From CAYUTA01 sp964447605 (GTDB lineage: Bacteria > Bacillota > Clostridia > Christensenellales > CAG-138), in NCBI GenBank assembly GCA_964447605.1, contig CAYUTA010000053.1:1-19039 (forward strand): 19,039 nucleotides of DNA, given 5' to 3'. Shown one piece after another: positions 8,330-14,763 of the stretch. Both the position numbers and the translations under genes were made by a program. Position 1 is the stretch's first letter. Every line of letters starts with the position of its first letter. The notes below the pieces were generated by a model that did no database searches, was not told the DNA's origin, and was given only the letters and a program-made list of their open reading frames with translations.

Positions 8330-8519
8330 CCAGCCCGCGCACGCTGGAAACGCGGGAAACACCAGATACTGTGTCATTTGCAGCGACATGTGCGCTGCAA
8401 ATGACACACTGCCGGGGGGATTGCCGCGTCCATCCCCCGGAGAAAATTCGCCGCAGCAATTGCCCGTCAAACACTCTGTTTTTTGACGGCCCCACCGGCA
8501 AATCAGAGTTTGTCGGTGG
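8311..8519 (+). repeat. Structured repeat element, copy A (candidate non-coding RNA or leader)
   Basis: Positions 8330-8420 align without gaps to 9963-10053 (copy B) at about 64 of 91 identities by hand count. Five stems can be drawn. P1 is CCCGCG 8334-8339 with CGCGGG 8351-8356, enclosing CACGCTGGAAA. P2 is a perfect 16-bp stem, 8370-8385 with 8393-8408, closing the 7-nt loop ACATGTG. P3 is CCGGGGG 8412-8418 with CCCCCGG 8434-8440. P4 is CCGTCAAA 8464-8471 with TTTGACGG 8482-8489. P5 is CCACCGGCAAA 8492-8502 with TTTGTCGGTGG 8509-8519, with one G-U pair. No T-tract follows P5, so it is not a plain terminator. P5 ends 35 nt before the MFS start codon, a position that would suit a leader regulating that gene. 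Alternatives are an interspersed REP/MITE-like element or a processed small RNA. Confidence 0.55.
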
Positions 8520-8554
8520 ACTAACATCGCCAATTTGGGATGGGGGGAAATAGG

Positions 8555-9907
8555 ATGGAACAACAACCGCAGGAAACCGCTGAAAAGCTGTCGCTGAAAA
8601 ACTGGTCGCTGATCTGGCTGTTCGGGCTGGCCGGGCAGCTCTGCTGGAATGTGGAAAACCAGTGGTTCAACACGTTCGTGTATAAAAAAATTGCGCCCGA
8701 CCCGTCGATTATCGCCTGGATGACGGCCGTTTCGGCAGCCTTTACCACCGTTTCCACCTTTGTAAGCGGCACCTGGAGCGACCGCATCGGCAGGCGCAGG
8801 CCGTTCGTCTGCATCGGCTACATGTTCTGGGGCCTGTTCACGGTTGTATTTGGCGCAACCGAATTTTTGCCAAAGGAACCGCTCGTTCTGGCTGCGGTGA
8901 TGGTGGTGTTCATGGACGCGCTGATGAGCTTCTTTGGGTCGATGGGCAACGACGCGGGCTTCCATTCCTGGACGACGGACATCACCGGTCCGCATAACCG
9001 CGGCCAGCTTGGCGCGGTGATCGCCGCGCAGCCAGTGATTGCGACCATCGTGGGCACGGTGGTTTCCGGCCTTATCATCGAGGCGTTCGATTATTTTGTG
9101 TTTTTTATCATCATGGGCGTGTTTGTCGCCGCCGTCGGCGCGGTGGGCCTGCTGTGCATGCGCGAGGGAAAGCGGCTGGCGCCCGTGCGGGATGAAAAGG
9201 GCTTTGCGCACCAGGTGCTTTCCGTCTTTGATCTTAAAACGTTTACAAAAAACCGTGAGCTCTTCTTCGTCTTTTTAATCATGACGGCGTATTTCATCTG
9301 CTTCAACTTCTACTTCACGCACGTGGGCAATTACTTCATCTATACGCTGGGCTTTTCCGAAGGGACCGCGGGCGTGATACAGGGCGTGGGACTGCTCGTC
9401 GCCGTATTGTTCACCATTCCGGCCGCGCGCTTCATCAACCGCGGCGGGCAGGCGCGGGCCATCCTGTTTTCGGTTGCCGCAACCGTTGCGGGGCTGATGG
9501 CGCTGGGCTTTTCCGGCACAAGCGTCGCGTTGATGGAGCTTGGCATCGTGCTGGCCGGTATCGGCTATGTGCTCGTGCTGCAAACCACAACCGCCTGGGC
9601 CAAAAACCTGTATCCGGAAACCCGGCGCGGGCAGTACGAGGGCGTGCGCATCCTGTTTTTTGTGCTGATCCCCATGATTATCGGCCCAACCTGCGCGAGC
9701 GCGGTGATCAACCACGCGGGCGTGCCGTTTACCAATGAATTCGGCATCTCGGGCATGGCGCCGACGGACGCGCTGTTCTTCTACGGCGCGGCGCTTTCGC
9801 TGCTGACGCTCATTCCGCTGTATTTTGCATCGCGTGAACAGCAACGCGCAGCGCGCGCCGACGGGGCGCCGGAACGCTCCGCATACGGGGAGCGGGGACA
9901 GGACTAG
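8555..9907 (+). CDS. Major facilitator superfamily transporter (sugar/cation symporter-like)
   Basis: This 450-residue integral membrane protein has about twelve hydrophobic segments by eye and is presumably a cation-coupled importer or exporter. The ATG at 8555 follows GGGGGG at 8542-8547, 7 nt upstream; the in-frame ATG at 8540 would precede this site. The MFS loop-2 motif appears as GTWSDRIGRRRPFVCIGY (near residues 67-85), the form typical of the sugar-symporter-like MFS and GPH group. A conserved-looking acidic stretch, GNDAGFHSWTTDITGPHNRG, sits near the fourth to fifth helix, and the second half begins after the central loop MREGKRLAPVRDEKGF. The C-terminus is a soluble Arg/Ala-rich tail. 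The gene is isolated, with structured repeats in the gaps on both sides. The substrate cannot be told from sequence; a sugar or glycoside is a guess from the motif style. Confidence 0.88.
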   Translation: MEQQPQETAEKLSLKNWSLIWLFGLAGQLCWNVENQWFNTFVYKKIAPDPSIIAWMTAVSAAFTTVSTFVSGTWSDRIGRRRPFVCIGYMFWGLFTVVFGATEFLPKEPLVLAAVMVVFMDALMSFFGSMGNDAGFHSWTTDITGPHNRGQLGAVIAAQPVIATIVGTVVSGLIIEAFDYFVFFIIMGVFVAAVGAVGLLCMREGKRLAPVRDEKGFAHQVLSVFDLKTFTKNRELFFVFLIMTAYFICFNFYFTHVGNYFIYTLGFSEGTAGVIQGVGLLVAVLFTIPAARFINRGGQARAILFSVAATVAGLMALGFSGTSVALMELGIVLAGIGYVLVLQTTTAWAKNLYPETRRGQYEGVRILFFVLIPMIIGPTCASAVINHAGVPFTNEFGISGMAPTDALFFYGAALSLLTLIPLYFASREQQRAARADGAPERSAYGERGQD

Positions 9908-10365
9908 CAAACGGGCCCGGTTTTTCAGCGTGTCAAACACGGGTTGCATCGGGGTTGCTCCGCCAGTCCGCGCACGCCGGAAACGTGGGAAGCATCAGAC
10001 AATCCGCTAAATGTGACGGCATGTACGTCGCTTTTGACACCCTGCCCGCGGCAAGACCGACAGACGATGCTATCGTCCGGGGACGACGCCGCATGGAAAG
10101 CGCGCGCTTTGGCGCGCGCCCGACAAAAAAGTTTTTTGACGGCCAGGGCGGCAAACCGGGGTTTGCCGGCGGAAGAAGCTCCAGCATCTTGATGCCGCGC
10201 TGCACGGCGCCCCGCTTGCGCACCGCATGGCAAAATGTTTTTTGGTTCTTTGGAACAAAAAAATAACTGCGTGATCGGCGGCATGAATTTGAAAGGACAT
10301 GTGCATACTAGCCTTACAAACCCGATGCCGTGATGAGCGGCAACCATAAAAGGAGGAACATGCTC
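9908..10365 (+). other. 458-nt gap between the MFS gene and the lipoprotein gene
   Basis: The gap begins with CGTGTCAAACACG, a small hairpin near 9929-9941, followed by copy B of the structured repeat (entered separately, to 10169). Positions 10170-10365 hold a T6-G-GTTC-TTTG-GAAC-A7 inverted repeat near 10240-10265, a possible -35 TTGAAA (10289-10294) without a good -10, and the AGGAGG of the lipoprotein gene. A 103-codon open frame (9955-10266) runs through copy B but has no ribosome binding site and a composition like other shadow frames. Confidence 0.55.
9944..10169 (+). repeat. Structured repeat element, copy B (candidate non-coding RNA or leader)
   Basis: This is the diverged homologue of the element at 8311-8519, in the same orientation. 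P1 is TCCGCG 9967-9972 with CGTGGG 9984-9989, still pairable through two G-U pairs and enclosing CACGCCGGAAA. P2 is AAATGTGACG 10009-10018 with CGTCGCTTTT 10026-10035, closing GCATGTA, the same 7-nt loop length with a shared CATGT core. The middle differs: GACGAT-GCT-ATCGTC (10063-10077) and GCGCGCGC-TTTG-GCGCGCGC (10100-10119) replace the single P3 of copy A. P4 is an A-rich/T-rich stem, 10120-10142, ending in TTTTTTGACGG as in copy A. P5 is CGGCAAAC 10149-10156 with GTTTGCCG 10161-10168. It lies about 196 nt before the lipoprotein start. Changes in P2 are largely compensatory, which supports RNA structure rather than protein coding. Confidence 0.55.
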
Positions 10366-10845
10366 ATGTTCAAAAAAACAATGCTTTTTGCTGCCGCACT
10401 GGCGATGATCGTTTCGCTGGCGGGTTGTGCGTGCTCCGGCACAGTCGCCCCCACGCCCACGCCGTCGCTTGCGCCGGTAGCCACCCCCACGGCGGAGATC
10501 ATCGAACCCTCGCCGGACATTATGACCTCGCCGGACGCTATGAACTCGCCGGACGCGCAGAAAAGCCCTGACGCGTCGGCAAGCACTAGCCCGGATACAA
10601 ACGGAAACCCGGCGGGCGGCACAGGCGGCACGTCGATCAAGGATTTCAAGGAAGGCACCGAGGTAAAAGAGGCCGATGTGCCGGAAATCGCCAGCGCGGT
10701 CAAGGCCAAGTATGAAAACGCCAAAATCAAGTCCATCAAGCACGCCATGCGTGAGAATAAGCAGGTGTACGAAGTGGAGATCACAAGCGGCAGCACCACC
10801 CAGACGGTCTATGTACAGCCGGATGGAACGGTAATGGAAAAATAA
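10366..10845 (+). CDS. Proline/Ser-Pro-Asp-rich lipoprotein with PepSY-like C-terminal domain
   Basis: This 159-residue secreted lipoprotein has AGGAGG at 10351-10356. The ATG at 10366 is 9 nt away and gives MFKKTMLFAAALAMIVSLAGC, a lipoprotein signal with lipobox L-A-G-C, so the Cys near residue 21 should be lipidated. The in-frame ATG at 10360 is only 3 nt from the site and is less likely. Next comes a low-complexity linker with PTPTP and repeated SPD(A/I) units (residues about 28-75), probably an extended wall-crossing stalk. The last 60 or so residues (VPEIASAVKAKYENAKIKSI...YEVEITSGSTTQTVYVQPDGTVMEK) match the PepSY-like (DUF2874-type) helix-plus-sheet pattern. Such domains are thought to bind or inhibit extracytoplasmic enzymes; the partner here is unknown. 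The gene is monocistronic, with a strong terminator downstream. Confidence 0.8.
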   Translation: MFKKTMLFAAALAMIVSLAGCACSGTVAPTPTPSLAPVATPTAEIIEPSPDIMTSPDAMNSPDAQKSPDASASTSPDTNGNPAGGTGGTSIKDFKEGTEVKEADVPEIASAVKAKYENAKIKSIKHAMRENKQVYEVEITSGSTTQTVYVQPDGTVMEK

Positions 10846-10879
10846 GGCCGGACAGGCCGATCGCAGCAAAGCGAACCGT

Positions 10880-10914
10880 GCGCACCGAACTGAATCGGTG
10901 CGCTTGTTTATTTT
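10880..10914 (+). terminator. Rho-independent terminator of the lipoprotein gene
   Basis: A perfect 9-bp stem, GCGCACCGA (10880-10888) with TCGGTGCGC (10895-10903), encloses the 6-nt loop ACTGAA and is followed directly by TTGTTTATTTT (10904-10914). It starts 34 nt after the lipoprotein stop codon. Confidence 0.88.
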
Positions 10915-11098
10915 GAGACCGTGTTGAGGCCGTGGCCGGCTTACGAGCGCTCCCCGATGCGCTTGCGCCGCAGAATGAGCGGAAAGACGAGCCCGGCGCG
11001 GCGCTTTTTTTCAACACGCCCGACCTAACGCCCGACCTATTTTTTCACGAGGCGCGCGCATTCGTCAAGGAGCAACGTGTTTGTCGGAGCGAGCACGC

Positions 11099-11127
11099 TT
11101 GTGCGTTTTGTCATTATCACGTATACT
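11099..11127 (+). promoter_or_regulatory. Putative promoter of the pyrophosphatase gene
   Basis: TTGTGC (11099-11104), a 17-nt spacer and TATACT (11122-11127) lie in an AT-rich island in an otherwise GC-rich gap. A second reading is TTGTCA (11108-11113), 17 nt, TCAAAT (11131-11136). Either would give a leader of about 40-50 nt. Confidence 0.4.
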
Positions 11128-11180
11128 ATATCAAATATAACCGTATGCATTTGAAACTGATTTCTGGGAGAGGCTTTTTT

Positions 11181-12794
11181 ATGGAACCCATCTACGTCAC
11201 CGGGCATAAGAACCCGGACACCGATTCCATTGTTGCGGCCATTGCGTACGCAAGCCTGCGCAAGGCGCTTGGCGACCGCAACTTTGTGGCTGCGCGCATT
11301 GGCGATATCAGCGACGAAACGCAGCTTGTACTCGAAAAATTCGGCTTTGACGCGCCGCCGCTGCTGCGCACGGTGCGCACGCAGGTTTCCGACCTCGGTT
11401 ACGACACGCCGCCGATTCTTTCAAGCGCGGTCACGGTGCATCACGCCTGGGAATCGCTGTTTCAAAACAACGCAAATATTTACGCGCTGCCCGTTACCGA
11501 CGAGGAAGGCAAGCTGTTCGGCATGCTCACGCCGGACGACATCGCCGCCTACGACATGCGGTTTGTCAATGACAGCACCGTCAGCGGCATCCCTCTGTTC
11601 AACCTGCTCTCCTGCCTTGACGGACAGCTCCGGAGCCAACAGACCGAGCCGTTCGAGCTCAGCGGCAAGCTGGTTCTCGCGCTGCCAAACGCAAGCGGCA
11701 TGCCGCCTTTTCCGGCGGGCAGCATCGTGATTTGCGGCAATCAACCGGACGTGGCGCGGCAGGCAATCCACGACAGGGCCGCATGCCTGATTGTGTGCGA
11801 ATCGGAGATGGACCGCGCGTTTTACGCCGACTGCGGCGAAACCTGCGTCATCAGCACGCCCTATGACGCGTATATTGCCGCGCGCATGATCTTTCTGGCC
11901 ATCCCGGTGTCGGGCGTATGCCAGCAGGAGGGCATGATTTCGTTCCAGCTGACCGATTACCTGGACGATGTGCGGGAGGCCACGCTCAAATCCCGCTACC
12001 GCAGCTATCCCATCACCGATGAGGACGGCGTGGTTGTGGGCACGCTCTCGCGCTACCACCTGCTGCGGCCCAAGCGCAAGCGCGTGGTGCTTGTCGACCA
12101 CAATGAGCTCAGCCAGTCCGTGCCGGGGCTCGAGCAGGCGGAAATCCTTGAGATTATCGATCATCACCGCCTGGCGGACGTGGAGACGGCCTATCCGGTC
12201 TATGTGCGCAACGAGCCCGTCGGCAGCACCTGCACCATCATCACCGGCATGTTTTTTGAGCGCGGCATCATGCCCAGCAAAAAGCTTGCGGGCCTGCTGG
12301 CAGCCGCCATTGTCAGCGACACCATCATGTTCAAATCCCCAACCTGTACGCAGGTGGATCATGTGATGGCCGAGCGCATGGCAAAAATTGCGGGCATTCA
12401 GCTCGACGAGCTCGGACGTGAGATTTTTTCAGCGTCGCTGGCGGGCGACCACGACCTGCGCGAGCTCCTGTTTTCCGATTTCAAGCAGTTCCAGATCGCG
12501 GGGCACTCGCTGGGCATTGGACAGATCACCTGCCTCGATTCCGAGCGCGTGTCCGAGCGCAAGGACGAGCTGCTCGCCATTATGGAGGTGGAGCGCGAAA
12601 ATCATGCGTACGACATGCTGCTGTTGATGATTACCGACGTGCTGCGCGAGGGGACGGAGCTTGTCGCCGTGGGCGACATCGAAACCGTGGAGCACGCGTT
12701 TAACGTGCGCGTGCGCGGCGGCGCGGTATTCCTGCCGGGCGTGATCTCCAGAAAAAAGCAGGTTGTGCCCGCGCTGTCCCTGCTGTGGGGTTAA
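11181..12794 (+). CDS. CBS/DRTGG-domain manganese-dependent inorganic pyrophosphatase (family II)
   Basis: This 537-residue cytoplasmic enzyme hydrolyses pyrophosphate to phosphate, pulling biosynthetic reactions forward. The ATG at 11181 follows GGGAGAGG (11166-11173). The N-terminal DHH motif GHKNPDTDS places H9, D13 and D15 exactly where family II enzymes have them. Roughly residues 70-300 are the regulatory insertion: a CBS repeat (about 75-125), a DRTGG-like domain (LVLALPNASG...CLIVCESEMD, about 165-245) and a second CBS repeat (about 250-295). Catalysis resumes with VDHNE (D306), IIDHH (D327, H328, H329) and the C-terminal DHHA2 domain ending in the substrate-binding SRKKQ (523-527). 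In characterised members the CBS pair binds adenine nucleotides, with AMP/ADP inhibiting and ATP activating, and DRTGG-containing forms also bind diadenosine polyphosphates. All metal and phosphate ligands visible to me are intact. The nucleoside kinase follows after 126 nt with no T-tract terminator between, so co-transcription is possible. Confidence 0.95.
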   Translation: MEPIYVTGHKNPDTDSIVAAIAYASLRKALGDRNFVAARIGDISDETQLVLEKFGFDAPPLLRTVRTQVSDLGYDTPPILSSAVTVHHAWESLFQNNANIYALPVTDEEGKLFGMLTPDDIAAYDMRFVNDSTVSGIPLFNLLSCLDGQLRSQQTEPFELSGKLVLALPNASGMPPFPAGSIVICGNQPDVARQAIHDRAACLIVCESEMDRAFYADCGETCVISTPYDAYIAARMIFLAIPVSGVCQQEGMISFQLTDYLDDVREATLKSRYRSYPITDEDGVVVGTLSRYHLLRPKRKRVVLVDHNELSQSVPGLEQAEILEIIDHHRLADVETAYPVYVRNEPVGSTCTIITGMFFERGIMPSKKLAGLLAAAIVSDTIMFKSPTCTQVDHVMAERMAKIAGIQLDELGREIFSASLAGDHDLRELLFSDFKQFQIAGHSLGIGQITCLDSERVSERKDELLAIMEVERENHAYDMLLLMITDVLREGTELVAVGDIETVEHAFNVRVRGGAVFLPGVISRKKQVVPALSLLWG

Positions 12795-12920
12795 AATCGC
12801 TCCGCCTCTGCCGATGAGGCCGCCGTTTGAGCGTCCCGCATGATTGAAATGGGCCGGCGCTTCCGTTTGGGGATCAAAGGGGGCGGGGTTCCCGCAAAAA
12901 CGTTTCAGGAGGCTAACCGT

Positions 12921-14636
12921 ATGCAACTGACCATTGATGGACAAACCATTGTCGCCGGGGCCGGCGAATCGCTACTCGACCTGATCCGGCGTCTCGGACT
13001 CGACTCCGCCGACCTGCGCGCCCGTCCGCTGGCAGCCACCATCGCGGGCGAAACATTCACGCTCAACTACATTCCGGTGCGCGAGCGGGAAGGCGGACGG
13101 ACGTCCCGCGTCACGCTGCGCCGCGCCATGCGCGCTTCCGGCGGGAAAATCAGCCTGGAGCGATACGGCGGCGTCAAGGGCCGACGCGTGTATGAGCGCA
13201 CGATGCTGTTTGTGTTCCTGCTGGCCATGCGCGGTCTGTTCCCGGGCGCGCGCGTGCGCATCTGCTATGCCGTCGGCGCGGGACTCTACGCGACCGTAGA
13301 CCGGGCGGAGCCGCTCGGCCTGGAGGAAACCGGCCGCATCAAGCGGCGCATGCAGGAGATCGTCGCGGCGGACTACCGGCTGGAGCGCAAGCGGCTGGAT
13401 ATTGACGACGCCATTGAATTTTTTGCCAACGACGGCCAGACGGATAAGGTGCGGCTGCTCGAATGGCGGCGGTTTACCTTTTTCGACGTGTATCGTCACG
13501 AGGACTATGTGGACTATTTTTATGGCGAGATGGCGCCCTCCACGGGATATGTCGCCACGTTCGACGTGCAGCTGCAATCCCCGGGCCTGTTTTTAATCCG
13601 CCCGTCGGACGCCGACCCGAACCTGCCCGCGCGCCATGTGCAGATGCCGCGCCTCTCCGCCGTGTTCTGCGAGAGCGAGGAGTGGGCGGAGCTGATGCAT
13701 TGCAGCTGTGTGGCCGACCTCAACGACATGGCGCTCAACGGGAGCATCCGCACGCTGATCCGCGTCAACGAGGCGCTGCATGAAAAGCGCTTTGCCGCCA
13801 TTGCCGACGAGATCATTGAGCGCGGCACGCGCGCCGTGCTCATCGCCGGTCCGTCCAGTTCCGGCAAAACGACCAGTGCAAACCGCCTCTGCACGCAGCT
13901 GCGCGTGCACGGCAAGAGCCCGGTGCTGCTCTCGCTCGACGATTACTACATTGACCGCGACAGGATTTCGCCGGATGCAAACGGGGAGATCGACCTCGAG
14001 CACATCAACACCATCGACACAACGCTGTTTTGCGAGCAGCTTACCGACCTGATTGCCGGCAAGCTCGTGGAGATACCGCGGTTCGACTTCGTAACACAGC
14101 GCCGCGTATGGGAAGGGCACACCCTGCGCGTGGACGAGGATACGCCGCTCATCATCGAGGGGCTGCATGCGCTCAACCCGGCCATGATGCCGGATACCGT
14201 GCCCGCGGACCTGATCTTCCGGCTGTATGTTTCCGCGCTGACAACGCTGAATCTGGACGACCACAACCGCATTCCCACCACGCAGATCCGGCAGCTGCGG
14301 CGCATGGTGCGCGATTATGAAACCCGCGGCGCTTCCATTGAAAAAACGCTCTCCATGTGGGAAAGCGTCCGGCGCGGCGAGGACCGCTGGATCTTTCCGT
14401 TCCAGGAGAGCGCGGACGCAATACTCAACACTACGCTCGTCTATGAGCCCGCGGTGCTCAAAAAGCATATCTTCCCGCTGCTGATTGCCGTACAGCCGGA
14501 AAGCCCCTATTACGGCGAGGTGCACGCCATCGTCAAGTTCCTCAACTACTTTGTCGAGGCCAATGTCGAGGACGAGATTCCGCCGACGAGCATTCTGCGC
14601 GAGTTCATCGGCGGCAATACGTTCTATCGGAAGTAG
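12921..14636 (+). CDS. Nucleoside kinase: TGS-like domain fused to uridine-kinase-like P-loop domain
   Basis: This 571-residue cytoplasmic protein belongs to the clostridial nucleoside-kinase family, in which threonyl-tRNA-synthetase-like N-terminal domains precede a uridine-kinase/phosphoribulokinase domain. The ATG at 12921 has AGGAGG at 12907-12912, 8 nt upstream; the in-frame ATG at 12840 lacks one. Residues 1-60 are a TGS-like beta-grasp (MQLTIDGQTIVAGAGESLLDL). About 60-270 resemble the second additional domain of ThrRS, including YERTMLFVF and the later HVQMPRLSAVF. The kinase starts with Walker A GPSSSGKTT (310-318), followed by LLSLDDYYIDR (the DDYY substrate/metal segment), the FDFVTQRR segment, LIIEGLHALNP and the basic lid RQLRRMVRDYETRG. 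ThrRS catalytic motifs are absent, so it does not charge tRNA. The exact nucleoside is unknown; uridine or cytidine is the default inference. Confidence 0.92.
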   Translation: MQLTIDGQTIVAGAGESLLDLIRRLGLDSADLRARPLAATIAGETFTLNYIPVREREGGRTSRVTLRRAMRASGGKISLERYGGVKGRRVYERTMLFVFLLAMRGLFPGARVRICYAVGAGLYATVDRAEPLGLEETGRIKRRMQEIVAADYRLERKRLDIDDAIEFFANDGQTDKVRLLEWRRFTFFDVYRHEDYVDYFYGEMAPSTGYVATFDVQLQSPGLFLIRPSDADPNLPARHVQMPRLSAVFCESEEWAELMHCSCVADLNDMALNGSIRTLIRVNEALHEKRFAAIADEIIERGTRAVLIAGPSSSGKTTSANRLCTQLRVHGKSPVLLSLDDYYIDRDRISPDANGEIDLEHINTIDTTLFCEQLTDLIAGKLVEIPRFDFVTQRRVWEGHTLRVDEDTPLIIEGLHALNPAMMPDTVPADLIFRLYVSALTTLNLDDHNRIPTTQIRQLRRMVRDYETRGASIEKTLSMWESVRRGEDRWIFPFQESADAILNTTLVYEPAVLKKHIFPLLIAVQPESPYYGEVHAIVKFLNYFVEANVEDEIPPTSILREFIGGNTFYRK

Positions 14637-14684
14637 CGCGCCTCCGTTCAAAACACGTTTTTTTGACGCCCCGACAATCGTGTC

Positions 14685-14713
14685 TTTCTTTCGCGCCGTT
14701 TATCCGTTATAAT
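14685..14713 (+). promoter_or_regulatory. Promoter of the M15 peptidase gene
   Basis: A perfect TATAAT lies at 14708-14713. At 17-nt spacing the -35 position reads TTTCTT (14685-14690), a poor match, which suggests activator help or a regulated promoter. Transcription from about 14720 leaves a leader of about 44 nt before the ATG at 14764 and argues against the in-frame ATG at 14722 as start. Confidence 0.55.
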
Positions 14714-14722
14714 AACGATAAA
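14699..14722 (+). promoter_or_regulatory. Inverted repeat overlapping the -10 box, candidate operator
   Basis: TTTATCCGTTAT (14699-14710) and ATAACGATAAA (14712-14722) are reverse complements around a central A, apart from one extra C in the left arm. The TATAAT box (14708-14713) sits at the centre, so a bound dimer would block RNA polymerase. No regulator gene is adjacent. Confidence 0.45.
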
Positions 14723-14763
14723 TGGCGCATTTTGTTTGCGCCGCCGCCATTGGGGGATGGAAT

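Larger units (their letters stand above)
8076..8554 (+). other. 479-nt gap upstream of the MFS gene
   Basis: The gap has three parts. The first, 8076-8165, is GC-rich with no clear feature. The second, about 8166-8329, reads on the minus strand as protein-like sequence in two frames (entered separately). The third, 8311-8519, is copy A of a structured repeat (entered separately). Positions 8520-8554 are the MFS leader with a GGGGGG ribosome binding site. No convincing promoter was found by eye. Confidence 0.6.
10846..11180 (+). other. 335-nt gap: terminator, short tandem repeat and promoter
   Basis: The gap contains the lipoprotein terminator (10880-10914), a perfect 12-bp tandem duplication ACGCCCGACCTA (11016-11027 and 11028-11039) followed by a run of six T, and an AT-rich promoter region for the pyrophosphatase (about 11095-11150). 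The pyrophosphatase frame is open upstream to 10932, but the codons before 11181 carry no ribosome binding site and cross the promoter, so no gene is called here. Confidence 0.6.

Noticed and set aside
8370..8408. The 16-bp perfect hairpin as a CRISPR repeat or insertion-sequence end
   Set aside because: There is no array of repeats and spacers, no target-site duplication pair and no transposase nearby. Its partner copy keeps the fold by compensatory changes instead.
8330..8420. Copy A as a known c-di-GMP (GEMM) or similar riboswitch
   Set aside because: CACGC next to a GGAAA-like loop recalls GEMM, but the two-helix arrangement and conserved joining segments of that aptamer are missing.
9909..9928. 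AAAC...GTTTTT as a terminator for the MFS gene
   Set aside because: Only a 4-bp stem can form around GGGCCCG with a proper loop. Too weak to call.
9955..10266. 103-codon plus-strand open frame through repeat copy B
   Set aside because: No ribosome binding site. It runs through paired stems whose changes keep pairing, not protein sequence. The shared FFDG-like residues with copy A come from the TTTTTTGACGG hairpin.
10932..11180. N-terminal extension of the pyrophosphatase to 10932
   Set aside because: The DHH motif must sit about 8 residues from the N-terminus, as it does with the start at 11181. The upstream codons cross an AT-rich promoter region and a tandem repeat.
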